A DNA stretch of 64,000 nt, from positions 1 through 64,000 of the IMG/VR virus record IMGVR_UViG_3300043446_001791; one strand, written 5' to 3'. The stretch is from a virus. Position 1 is the first letter of the stretch. Each line of letters opens with the position of its first letter. The notes beneath the pieces were generated by a model. The model had not been told where the DNA came from, searched no databases, and was given only the letters and a program-made list of their open reading frames with translations. Shown here in pieces: positions 7,604-15,186 of this stretch. Made by a program: the position numbers and the translations under genes.

Positions 7604-8565
7604 AATAGGCCTAACATTTTTTCTAGATCGTATTCTATTTTACCATATTCTCTAGAAATATTAGGAATGGATATATATTTTTTATTAGCCCAAAGAGTTG
7701 CTATTAAGAAAAAATGATAATGAAATTCTGCTCTTTGTCTAACTATTTGAATGGTGCTCAACTCTATAACTGTGGTTTTATCTCTCATAAATAATAAATT
7801 AGTTAAGCCAGATCCAGACAGTCCAGCAACGACCTGTACCTGATCAAAAAATCTTATTTGATCTTCAACAGTTTTAAATATGTCAGTATCAACTATCTCA
7901 AATCCATGCTTTTTAAATAAATTTTCTACACTAATTTCGTCATCTATTCTTAAATCATCCTGATAAGGTAATTTTTCTATTTCTTCTTTTGTCATTTGAT
8001 GTAGTTGTGTTACAGATAAATTTTGTTTTGATCCTCTAGATATATATACTTTTTTATTATTGGGCAAAGATTTATTTCTATATTTACTTATAAGATCTTC
8101 TAAAATATTTATGTATTCTCCACACATTTCTATATTTTCATAATAATAAAAATTTGAAAAAATAGGTGGATATTTTGAATGTATTTGTGTTACAGAAAAC
8201 TTAATATTATAATTTCTTAATACTTGAACAACAAAACTTCCAGTTGAGTGGAAGGCAGAAAGTTCTTTGCTTGGATGTAATAGTATAACCTCTATGTCAG
8301 GATCTTTTTTATACTCCCATAATATTGGTGCTAGAGTGTTTAATAGACTATGAAAAAAATTTGTTTCAAATCTAACTACTATTTTTTTAAATTTTGTTTC
8401 TTCAAAAAAATTATCAGCATATTGTATTTTTTCTAAACGAAAATCTTTATTATTCCAATCTTCTTTTGAAATCTCTGTTATTATAGGCTTACCTGCATTA
8501 AAGTCATCCTCTATAGTATATATTCCTGGATAATGTACAGTATCTACTGGACTTTGCCTTATCAT
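7600..8565 (-). CDS. GT61-like glycosyltransferase, copy 1
   Basis: 321 residues. The C-terminal half carries GT61 hallmarks: VYISRGSK, an ENLFKKHGFEIV segment, then EDQIRFFDQVQVVAGLSGSGLTN (the family's 'hGaGL.N' loop) and MRDKTTVIELS. The N-terminal half is variable, as in the family. Paralogue of the next gene, with which it overlaps by ATGA. Probably transfers the sugar activated by the neighbouring nucleotidyltransferase; acceptor unknown. Confidence 0.72.
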   Translation of the reverse strand: MIRQSPVDTVHYPGIYTIEDDFNAGKPIITEISKEDWNNKDFRLEKIQYADNFFEETKFKKIVVRFETNFFHSLLNTLAPILWEYKKDPDIEVILLHPSKELSAFHSTGSFVVQVLRNYNIKFSVTQIHSKYPPIFSNFYYYENIEMCGEYINILEDLISKYRNKSLPNNKKVYISRGSKQNLSVTQLHQMTKEEIEKLPYQDDLRIDDEISVENLFKKHGFEIVDTDIFKTVEDQIRFFDQVQVVAGLSGSGLTNLLFMRDKTTVIELSTIQIVRQRAEFHYHFFLIATLWANKKYISIPNISREYGKIEYDLEKMLGLL

Positions 8566-9488
8566 AAATAATTTAAAAATCCTTTATTATTAAAATACTC
8601 TATTATTATATCAGATTTTCTTTCATGGGGTATTGCAATATATGTATGTTTTTTTGCCCAAGAGAATGCTACATAGAATGGGTGTACCTGCTGATTGCCA
8701 CCAATTAGAACTGGTGTCTGCAACTCTACAACCGTCTGGCCTGGTTGCATAAACATTAGATTTGCCATCCCAGATCCAGAAGGGCAGATCATAGTCTTTA
8801 CATTATTAAAAAATATAGCCTGTTCTTCAAAAGTTTTAAAATTTTCTGGATATACAATTTCAAACCCACGACCTTTAAAATAGTTTATTAAAACATCTTC
8901 GTCATCAATTCTTAAATCACTTTTTATTCTAAGTGTGTCCTCATCTCTACCATTTGAAATACTGACAACAGACTTAGGTGTAACTTTTGATCTTGCTAAA
9001 TATACTATTTTTTCTGGAGTATTGTTTCTGTCTATAAAAGAACTGCAATAGTCATATACTTCTGAAAATACATATGAAGAAAATGGAATTACCTTCATAT
9101 AATATGCATCGTTTACATTAATCTCTTCTTCTTTTAATTTTACTATTTCATATTTTACTCCTTTGTTATTTAACATTTCTAAAATAAATTTACCATGAGT
9201 TATCTCTAAATCGCCTTCATGAAAATCTAATCCAAACATCAAAATAAAATGTGCATCTTTATTTAAATTAAAGTAATAAAGTATGTATTGAACCATATTA
9301 CAAAAAGCATGCAAAAAGTTTTTTTGCCACATAACCAAATGAACTTCTTGCTTGTCTATAAATCTTCCAAGAGCATCTTTCTCTTCTACCTTTGTTAAAA
9401 CAGGCCAAACAGTTCCTTCTTTTGGGATAGTAACATTATATCTGCCACGTAAAACATTAGGATTGCCGTAGTCACCATAAACAAACAT
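8562..9488 (-). CDS. GT61-like glycosyltransferase, copy 2
   Basis: 308 residues with the same C-terminal layout as its neighbour: VYLARSKV, RIDDEDVLINYFKGRGFEIV, EQAIFFNNVKTMICPSGSGMAN, MFMQPGQTVVELQTP. GAAAGGTAGCAAAA precedes the ATG. The two copies are well diverged, so they may act on successive sugars or different acceptors. First gene of the RuBisCO-like operon, immediately after the WhiB-like gene. Confidence 0.72.
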   Translation of the reverse strand: MFVYGDYGNPNVLRGRYNVTIPKEGTVWPVLTKVEEKDALGRFIDKQEVHLVMWQKNFLHAFCNMVQYILYYFNLNKDAHFILMFGLDFHEGDLEITHGKFILEMLNNKGVKYEIVKLKEEEINVNDAYYMKVIPFSSYVFSEVYDYCSSFIDRNNTPEKIVYLARSKVTPKSVVSISNGRDEDTLRIKSDLRIDDEDVLINYFKGRGFEIVYPENFKTFEEQAIFFNNVKTMICPSGSGMANLMFMQPGQTVVELQTPVLIGGNQQVHPFYVAFSWAKKHTYIAIPHERKSDIIIEYFNNKGFLNYL

Positions 9489-9493
9489 TTTTG

Positions 9494-9778
9494 CTACCTT
9501 TCATTTGTTAGTCCAATCCAAACTTCGTTCCAGTCTTCTTGAGATCTGTGTGAATTAAATTCTTTAGAAACTTCTCCACTTTCTAAATATACTCCACCCC
9601 AAACACCCCATTCTTTTTGAGAAACGCCTACAGAAAAGCATGTTTTCATTACAGGGCATTCTGAACATAACTTATCTATCGCTGATCTAAAATTTTCAGA
9701 CTCTTCATATTTATCAAAAAATAAATTAGTATCATAATCTAAACAAGAGCCTTCGTCTTTCCATTTAAGTTTATGCAT
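9494..9778 (-). CDS. WhiB-family iron-sulfur transcription factor
   Basis: 94 residues. Visible: an early Cys in GSCLD, then C-S-E-C-P and a third spacing Cys in MKTCFSVG (C...CxxC...C, the 4Fe-4S ligands), followed by EWGVWGGVY (the G-[VI]-W-G-G turn) and a polar tail. WhiB proteins are confined to Actinobacteria and their phages and bind sigma factor A region 4 to steer transcription. This is the strongest single clue to the host. Phage versions can alter host septation or phage gene expression. Its start codon is inside an inverted repeat (9776-9807). Confidence 0.88.
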   Translation of the reverse strand: MHKLKWKDEGSCLDYDTNLFFDKYEESENFRSAIDKLCSECPVMKTCFSVGVSQKEWGVWGGVYLESGEVSKEFNSHRSQEDWNEVWIGLTNER

Positions 9779-9807
9779 CTAATTCACCCACGATACAGAA
9801 TTAGATG
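9776..9807 (-). promoter_or_regulatory. Perfect 10-bp inverted repeat over the whiB-like start codon
   Basis: CATCTAATTC at 9776-9785 pairs perfectly with GAATTAGATG at 9798-9807 across a 12-nt loop. On the mRNA the 3' arm ends in the ATG of the WhiB-like gene, and a weak GGGTGA ribosome site lies at the loop edge. It could hide the start codon as RNA or be a dyad operator as DNA. Confidence 0.55.
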
Positions 9808-9821
9808 TTGTTGTTTTAATA

Positions 9822-10046
9822 TTAAGACTTATTACCATCCGCCAAGATCCTGTCTGGTATATCCCAGCCATTAGGACCTGGTTTAAAGATTTTTGTCATA
9901 TGCCATCTACCATTAATAAACTTACCATACTTAGATGTTCTGGCCTTATCAGATGGATATGCATTAACAACATCCCATCCTGACCAAAAAAGACTCTTAT
10001 TTGAATTAACTACTTGTTCCATTTTTTCTAATGATTGAATATACAT
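9822..10046 (-). CDS. Hypothetical protein
   Basis: 74 residues from ATG 10046, chosen because GAGGAAAAA precedes it; a TTG at 10079 would add 11 residues without a ribosome site. The sequence has several tryptophans and a basic middle and no motif that I recognise. Confidence 0.45.
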   Translation of the reverse strand: MYIQSLEKMEQVVNSNKSLFWSGWDVVNAYPSDKARTSKYGKFINGRWHMTKIFKPGPNGWDIPDRILADGNKS

Positions 10047-10053
10047 TTTTTCC

Positions 10054-10404
10054 TCAGTATTTAAAAATTCCCACTTCAATATTATTGTTTTCTGCCTCTT
10101 TAACTATGTTGCCTTTAGGCTCATTTGGAGTCGATAAATAGGCAAAATAATTAATTGAGTTCATATTTTCAATAACCCATGAAGGTGGTACGTATCTTAG
10201 TTTTAATTTAATGCCACGTGATTTCATGCTTCTTTCTGAAACATTTACAAACTCCATGGCCATAGTGTTTGTTCTGGCTGGACCAACACTAAAGATTTCT
10301 AATTGTTTGTCTTCTTTAGGAAGACTTGATAGGGCAACACCAATGGCACGTAAAAAAACCTGATAGTCATTAAAGTTGTTGGTCCCCTGGACCACTACTA
10401 TCAT
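10054..10404 (-). CDS. Hypothetical Rossmann-like protein
   Basis: 116 residues starting MIVVVQGTNNFNDY, with a later FSVGPARTNTMAMEFV, alternating strand/helix pattern and a second strand near the end. This vaguely resembles SLOG-type nucleotide-binding proteins seen in phages, but the match is not firm. AGGAGAATTATA lies before the ATG. Confidence 0.45.
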   Translation of the reverse strand: MIVVVQGTNNFNDYQVFLRAIGVALSSLPKEDKQLEIFSVGPARTNTMAMEFVNVSERSMKSRGIKLKLRYVPPSWVIENMNSINYFAYLSTPNEPKGNIVKEAENNNIEVGIFKY

Positions 10405-10807
10405 TATAATTCTCCTCTCGTAACCTATCGATGATGAACATCATTTTATCTAATTGTACCCTACTCATGGCCATTGTGTCAACTCTTCTAGTGGTATCTT
10501 TATCAACCATGCCATCAATACTCATATCTGCCATGTAAAAAACATTATCTTTAATCCAGTATGCACTATTTTCCATAATAATAACTTTTATAGAAGTTTT
10601 TGATTCGTGTAAAACAGCCTGGCTTTTTTTCTTTCTTTTGCCAAATTTATTTTTAGGCAATAGTGGAAAAACTATAGAATGAATATGGCTTTGACTATAT
10701 TTTAATGGTTTAATTTTAGGCTCTTGAAAAATATTATTTTTACTTTGTATTTTAAAAATACAATACATCAATAAAAATGCTGAAAAAAAACCAATAAGGT
10801 ATTCCAT
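10370..10807 (-). CDS. Hypothetical protein with N-terminal membrane span
   Basis: 145 residues. Residues 4-21 are hydrophobic, followed by a basic KKKS patch and a soluble C-terminal domain. The start codon abuts a 7-bp inverted repeat that encloses a TATAAT box (10807-10832). No family recognised. Confidence 0.5.
   Translation of the reverse strand: MEYLIGFFSAFLLMYCIFKIQSKNNIFQEPKIKPLKYSQSHIHSIVFPLLPKNKFGKRKKKSQAVLHESKTSIKVIIMENSAYWIKDNVFYMADMSIDGMVDKDTTRRVDTMAMSRVQLDKMMFIIDRLREENYNDSSGPGDQQL
10452..10481 (-). promoter_or_regulatory. Candidate sigma-A-type promoter
   Basis: TTGACA, 18 nt, TACAAT on the minus strand, inside the 10370-10807 coding region and about 45 nt upstream of the 10404 start. 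Both hexamers are good, but the site is inside a gene, so it may be chance. Confidence 0.4.
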
Positions 10808-10832
10808 AACAAGACTATTATACTACTTGTTA
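10807..10832 (-). promoter_or_regulatory. Inverted repeat enclosing a -10 box, at a start codon
   Basis: TAACAAG at 10807-10813 and CTTGTTA at 10826-10832 are a perfect 7-bp dyad with a 12-nt spacer containing TATAAT (10817-10822). The ATG at 10807 starts at the end of the repeat. An operator over a promoter is the simplest reading. Confidence 0.45.
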
Positions 10833-11150
10833 GGACAAAGTTCTTTTAATTTCTTTTAAGGTATAGGCAACTTCTTCATTAAGTTCACTGATTGCATTTT
10901 CATCAAAAGCCTTTTGTGTAAGTTTAACAATAGGATTATCTTCTGTAACATCCATTTCAACCATACTCTTTCCCCACAATTCCATTATATGTATAGAAAA
11001 CATATTTTGTACTTCCCTATGAAGTATTGGACTAACTTTTTCTAACTTTTTAGTAAAGTTATAAAGCATTTCTCCCGTGTCTGGATCTATACCTGCTGGT
11101 TCAATTGCTCCAGATAATATTAGTTGGTCAAACTCATTACTTCTTTGCAT
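10830..11150 (-). CDS. Hypothetical protein
   Basis: 106 residues, acidic and mostly helical. It contains a EPAGIDPDTGEMLYNFT segment near the start, reminiscent of small phage proteins that sit between structural or nuclease genes, but I cannot name a family. It overlaps the nuclease gene by 14 nt. Confidence 0.45.
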   Translation of the reverse strand: MQRSNEFDQLILSGAIEPAGIDPDTGEMLYNFTKKLEKVSPILHREVQNMFSIHIMELWGKSMVEMDVTEDNPIVKLTQKAFDENAISELNEEVAYTLKEIKRTLS

Positions 11151-11553
11151 TTTGTGCCTTTTCTCTTTGTTGTGCTAATGCAGCAAAATCTTTTATTTTT
11201 GTTTCTCCCATATATGGCCAGGCATATCCCTCTTCTATCATATAGTCATTTACAGATATTGTATCCCCATCTACATAAAGCCATCCTAAAATTCGTCCAT
11301 ATTTTTCTGAAGAATCTGGCTTTTCTGTTTTAATGATAATATCTGTTGCATTTTTTAATTTTGACTTGAGATATTCTTTTGATTCAAGACCAAGGGCTTT
11401 TTCAAACTTATCTTTGGTGCGTGATTCTGGAGTATCAATACCAGCAAGGCGTACTCGTTGGGAGTAGGACACATTGAAGCCAAGGTCAATATCCACATCG
11501 ATAGTGTCTCCATCTACAACCCCCGTTAATTTATTTACTCTATATATATACAT
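11137..11553 (-). CDS. Staphylococcal-nuclease-type endonuclease
   Basis: 138 residues, the length of the SNase domain. Motifs: VVDGDTIDV (metal-binding aspartates), RVRLAGIDTPES (catalytic Arg and Glu) and EKYGRILGWLYV (second catalytic Arg). No signal peptide, so it acts in the cytoplasm, perhaps on host DNA or RNA. Common in actinobacteria and their phages. Confidence 0.85.
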   Translation of the reverse strand: MYIYRVNKLTGVVDGDTIDVDIDLGFNVSYSQRVRLAGIDTPESRTKDKFEKALGLESKEYLKSKLKNATDIIIKTEKPDSSEKYGRILGWLYVDGDTISVNDYMIEEGYAWPYMGETKIKDFAALAQQREKAQNAKK

Positions 11554-11555
11554 AC

Positions 11556-12251
11556 TTATACCACCTCTATGATATTAGGAAGGACAATTATATCAGCATT
11601 AGGCAAATCTTTAAAAATAATTTCCTTAATCTGATTAATAGAAAATTTATCTTCATCACTCATACCCATACAATGCCTTATGCCTATTACTACATTTCTA
11701 GTTTCAGAAAGCATATTATATTTTTTTAAATCGTCTTCAGTCCAGGGCTGGAATTTTCCAACCATCAATGTTTGTTCTGGCTTCCAGTCAAATGTTTCAT
11801 ATTTTTTAATAACGCTAAACGCTCTAGTTGGCAAAGCATCAAGATATTCATTACCAGTATTTGTTATTTTAAAGTCATATTCATTTTCGTTTGGCTCTTC
11901 CCACAAAATAGTCTTACCAAATTTATCTACAAACTCTTTCTTATCGGTAGTATCAACCCAAACTGATATGTCTGGAAACTTTACAGTGTTAGACAAATGC
12001 ATATACCCACTAATATCTCTAAACTGATCTCTCGATTCCTTGGTAGGGAAATACCCACTAACAACAATTGACGAATTATAATCTTTTGTAAAAAAAATTG
12101 ATATAGTTCTTAGCCACCTAGCATATTGGGCTTGCAACTCAGCCATTGGGAGATCGGTATCAAGAACATGCCAAGAGTTTGTTCTTTCTGCATATGCTAT
12201 AGAAACATCAGTTCTTGTTTTTTCATCCATTCCAAAAAATTGTACGATCAT
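11556..12251 (-). CDS. Degenerate paralogue of the APS kinase/nucleotidyltransferase fusion
   Basis: 231 residues that line up with the 252-residue protein at 4009 along its whole length: the same MI[VI]Q start, a W-E-E-P segment in the middle, FDWKPEQTLMVGKFQPW against FDWSAPTTLQLGRYQPW, and a shared V-[IV]-G-[IV]-R strand. The catalytic parts have gone: GLPGSGKT is GMDEKTRT, HEGH is TEDD, and the final ISAT segment is missing. The frame is intact, so it is probably a non-enzymatic partner or a repurposed protein and not a dead gene. It overlaps the next gene by ATGA. Confidence 0.65.
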   Translation of the reverse strand: MIVQFFGMDEKTRTDVSIAYAERTNSWHVLDTDLPMAELQAQYARWLRTISIFFTKDYNSSIVVSGYFPTKESRDQFRDISGYMHLSNTVKFPDISVWVDTTDKKEFVDKFGKTILWEEPNENEYDFKITNTGNEYLDALPTRAFSVIKKYETFDWKPEQTLMVGKFQPWTEDDLKKYNMLSETRNVVIGIRHCMGMSDEDKFSINQIKEIIFKDLPNADIIVLPNIIEVV

Positions 12252-12508
12252 GAATATGATTCTCCCTTAGTTCTATTTTCATCAAGCCTTAATCTTTCAT
12301 CAATTATTTCTAATGCAAACTTCATCATATTATCATAACCAATTGCATTATCCATTGCCTTGTTATAGTGATGTCCACAAAATAAAAGATCTGATGCATT
12401 TTTCCCGATTACTTTAACATACGCTTGAGCACCACAACGATCACAGCGATCTGTGGCATCAAGAAGCCAAACCTGCTCTTCTTCTTTATTTTTTAACATA
12501 CTAAACAT
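12248..12508 (-). CDS. DUF7455-like actinobacterial zinc protein
   Basis: 86 residues from ATG 12508 (AAAGG upstream). ATDRCDRCGAQAYVKV followed by DLLFCGHHYNK gives a CxxC...CxHH zinc site matching the small DUF7455 proteins common in Actinobacteria. Function unknown. It supports the actinobacterial host assignment. Confidence 0.65.
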   Translation of the reverse strand: MFSMLKNKEEEQVWLLDATDRCDRCGAQAYVKVIGKNASDLLFCGHHYNKAMDNAIGYDNMMKFALEIIDERLRLDENRTKGESYS

Positions 12509-12509
12509 A

Positions 12510-12695
12510 TTATACCTTTCTATTATCAGTTGTATAAAAACCAGAACCGTTAAAGGAAACACCTACATTAGAGTATACACGAACTAGGGGCTTATTGCAA
12601 GTTTCACACTCATACCCTGGATCTTTATCAGACATTGCTCTAACTTTTGTATATCGCACAGCACAAGCCATGCAATCGTATTCATATGAAGGCAT
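12510..12695 (-). CDS. FmdB-type zinc-ribbon protein
   Basis: 61 residues starting MPSYEYDCMACAVRYT, then CETCNKPL and a final NGSGFYTTD, the standard FmdB/'CxxC_CxxC_SSSS' layout. These small proteins are widespread, often annotated as regulatory, and poorly understood. TAATG coupling with the upstream small gene. Confidence 0.75.
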   Translation of the reverse strand: MPSYEYDCMACAVRYTKVRAMSDKDPGYECETCNKPLVRVYSNVGVSFNGSGFYTTDNRKV

Positions 12696-12805
12696 TACTT
12701 TATCTTTTTCTTAGCCTTTACTTGCCATACTGGAAGTTTTAGTTCATCTCCAGACCATTCATAGCCAAGTATCTTAACAACAAATTTAATAATTTTAATA
12801 CGCAT
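12695..12805 (-). CDS. Very small basic protein
   Basis: 36 residues, MRIKIIKFVVKILGYEWS then a lysine-rich end. It is bounded by TAATG overlaps on both sides, which supports its being translated. It could be a membrane-associated peptide; no family known. Confidence 0.5.
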   Translation of the reverse strand: MRIKIIKFVVKILGYEWSGDELKLPVWQVKAKKKIK

Positions 12806-13005
12806 TACTTTACCCCCTTGCCAAATTTAGCCCAAAGCCTTTCATGAATAAAATATCCTAATGATTCAATTACAATATAAATAATTGCACCAAGGCTTGC
12901 GTACTCCCATTCACCAGTAAATAAATAAATGATGCCAGCAAGCACTATTAGATGGAAAGCCTCCCAACTAAATGTTTTAATTGATGATCTTTTTGTTGAT
13001 TCCAT
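12805..13005 (-). CDS. DUF2061-family membrane protein, copy 2
   Basis: 66 residues, two hydrophobic segments (about 15-29 and 37-51) and the C-terminal YFIHERLWAKFG that matches YYFHERGWNKV of the copy at 3763. N-terminal TKRSSIKTFSWEAFH corresponds to the SRS..KA..WR start. AGGAGGAACT precedes the ATG. Confidence 0.65.
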   Translation of the reverse strand: MESTKRSSIKTFSWEAFHLIVLAGIIYLFTGEWEYASLGAIIYIVIESLGYFIHERLWAKFGKGVK

Positions 13006-13027
13006 AGTTCCTCCTATATATATTGTA

Positions 13028-13750
13028 TCACTTTGCTTGTGATATTACAAGCGTATAGTGTGAATAAAACATATGAATATTAGTTTTCCATCCGTATACT
13101 AGATCAAAGTTAAATGGAAACTTTCTGTAATTACTCATAATGTCTTTCATTTTTGTTGTCTTACCCCTTAATATTTTTTGAGTAGGTTTGCTAATATCAC
13201 AACAAACTGCTATTTCTCTGTCTGGGAAAACTTCTGCTATATCATCAATATATTTATCTAAAAATGGTATACATATTAAAATAATAGGGCAAGAAAGACT
13301 TTTAATATTATTTAAAAATTCTTTTGTATTCTTATCCCTAAGTCTTCCTGCAAAATAAAATTCTCCAAATTTTCCTTCAAATCCAGAAAAAAATAAAGAT
13401 TGTAATACAGAACTTGGCCCAGGTATTATGTCAATATCTATGTTCATTTTGATTAAAGCATGTAGTATTTCTGTTCCAGGATCCTGCACTGTTGGGTATC
13501 CGTCATTTGAAACAATTAATATATTTTTGTTATTATTAACACCATTAATAATAATATCCAATATTTTTTTTGTATTGTCTTTTGTTTCATATATATTTAA
13601 AATATTTGCTTCATTATCTTTACATAATTGCTCAAAAACATTTTTTGATTCAACAATTGCTATATCTGTTATTTTTAAATAATTTCTTAATGCAATAGCA
13701 ATATGAGAACTATCTCCTATTGGAGTAGCAGCAAATACTACCTTTTTCAT
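13028..13750 (-). CDS. RsmI-like SAM-dependent methyltransferase (tetrapyrrole methylase fold)
   Basis: 240 residues from ATG 13750, which overlaps the upstream stop (TAATG). Family marks: VFAATPIGDSSHIAIAL (RsmI 'VaTPIGNl.DI'), a VESKN in place of EDTR, ILIVSNDGYPTVQDPG (RsmI 'vSDaGtP.isDPG') and IIPGPSSVLQSLFFSGF. RsmI methylates the ribose of C1402 in 16S rRNA. Key EDTRH residues have diverged, so the substrate may differ. It shares an operon with the carbamoyltransferase, suggesting either ribosome modification or a tailored biosynthetic methylation. Confidence 0.72.
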   Translation of the reverse strand: MKKVVFAATPIGDSSHIAIALRNYLKITDIAIVESKNVFEQLCKDNEANILNIYETKDNTKKILDIIINGVNNNKNILIVSNDGYPTVQDPGTEILHALIKMNIDIDIIPGPSSVLQSLFFSGFEGKFGEFYFAGRLRDKNTKEFLNNIKSLSCPIILICIPFLDKYIDDIAEVFPDREIAVCCDISKPTQKILRGKTTKMKDIMSNYRKFPFNFDLVYGWKTNIHMFYSHYTLVISQAK

Positions 13751-15186
13751 TATCGGACTATCTTTGTGTTGTAGGTTTTTTCCCATTCAAATATGTCTGC
13801 CTTATCATTTAATAGTGGCTGACCTTTTATATTTAAACTTGTATTTAATAATATTGGAATTCCTGTAATAGAATACCAGTTAGATAATACAGTGTATAGT
13901 CCTGGATGCTGATCTTTATTTACAGTCTGAACTCTTGAAGTTCCGTCTTTGTGAACAACTGACGGTATCTTATCTGGTTGTAAGCATTTAACTGCATATT
14001 GCATATATGGACTTGCAAAGTTCATATCAAACCATTTGCTTGCATGTTCTTCCATAACTACTGGAGCAAAGGGCCTAAACAATTCTCTCTTTTTTATAAG
14101 GTTAACCTTATCTTTAATATTTGGATCCCTTGGGTCTGCCAAAATAGATCTGTTTCCGAGTGCTCTTGGGCCATACTCCGCTTTCCCCGTTGCAACCGCT
14201 ACGATTTTATTTCTAATTAATTCGGTAATAATTTCTGTTACAGGATATTCTCCGCCTAAATCATATCCCAAATATGGGTGCTCCCAATTAATATGACTTC
14301 CATAAGATGCTGCTGCTGCGCCTAAAGAAGATCCAGCATCTCCAGGATTAGGCATAATCCAAACATCATCAAACATTTTCCAAAGCATGGTATTTGCTGC
14401 ACAGTTTAATGCACATCCACCCATAAAAACAAGATTGCGCTTGCCCGTAAGTTTTTGTGCCATTGCCATAAAGTTAACTAATCTGTCTTCATATACTTTT
14501 TGAACTGCTGCTGCAATATCAAACTTATCTTGCTCCAATATTGGACTATTCCAATCTAATATTCCGTTATGAAATGCATATTTTTGTTCTTCTATGTTTG
14601 GGAAATATTCTTTTACCTTTAAATAGTATTTAGTCCAATCACCGTAGGCTGCCATACCCATAAAAATATACTCTTCCTCGTTTGGCTTTAGCCCTACCAG
14701 TTGCGTGAATGCTGAATAAAACAATCCAAAACTAAATGGATAATTTTTTTTATAAACTTGCTTAATATTTGATCCTTGGCCAACCCATATGGTTGAAGTG
14801 TTATATTCTCCAATTGCATCTAATACTACTATAACTGCATCGTTAAACTTACTTGTATAGTATCCTGCTGCTGCATGAGAATAATGATGGCTAAATGATT
14901 CACGTGGAATCCATTTGAGTTCTTTTTTCTGCAAATAATATGGCTTATCTCCACCAAATCCGCCACGGGTAGCAATTCTAATTTTCTTTAGCAACCTATT
15001 TTCATAGTATGCAATCTTGTTTGGCTTTCCATATGAAAGTGCATACTCTATTAATTTGTCATTAGTAAACCAATCATTTTTTTGTTTACTAAATCTTTCA
15101 GCATGTGCAGCAAATAATATTTCTCCATCTTCTATTAAAGAAATAGAAGCATCATGTGTGGTTTCATTTATTCCAAGAATTTTCAT
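13750..15186 (-). CDS. NodU/CmcH/TobZ-type O-carbamoyltransferase
   Basis: 478 residues from ATG 15186, preceded by AAGGA; the longer open frame adds an unsupported extension. Starts MKILGINETTHDASISLIEDG, followed by AERFSKQKND, HHYSHAAAGYY (metal-binding histidines), FMGGCALNCAAN and AYGPRALGNRSILADPRD, the full set of motifs of this family. The enzymes move a carbamoyl group from carbamoyl phosphate, via carbamoyl-AMP, to a hydroxyl of a sugar or other acceptor. Phage relatives can carbamoylate hydroxymethylated bases, but the acceptor here is unknown. Confidence 0.88.
   Translation of the reverse strand: MKILGINETTHDASISLIEDGEILFAAHAERFSKQKNDWFTNDKLIEYALSYGKPNKIAYYENRLLKKIRIATRGGFGGDKPYYLQKKELKWIPRESFSHHYSHAAAGYYTSKFNDAVIVVLDAIGEYNTSTIWVGQGSNIKQVYKKNYPFSFGLFYSAFTQLVGLKPNEEEYIFMGMAAYGDWTKYYLKVKEYFPNIEEQKYAFHNGILDWNSPILEQDKFDIAAAVQKVYEDRLVNFMAMAQKLTGKRNLVFMGGCALNCAANTMLWKMFDDVWIMPNPGDAGSSLGAAAASYGSHINWEHPYLGYDLGGEYPVTEIITELIRNKIVAVATGKAEYGPRALGNRSILADPRDPNIKDKVNLIKKRELFRPFAPVVMEEHASKWFDMNFASPYMQYAVKCLQPDKIPSVVHKDGTSRVQTVNKDQHPGLYTVLSNWYSITGIPILLNTSLNIKGQPLLNDKADIFEWEKTYNTKIVR

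Noticed and set aside
9776-9807. A transcription terminator
   Set aside because: No T tract follows on the minus strand, where the genes are; the T-rich side faces a strand without genes.
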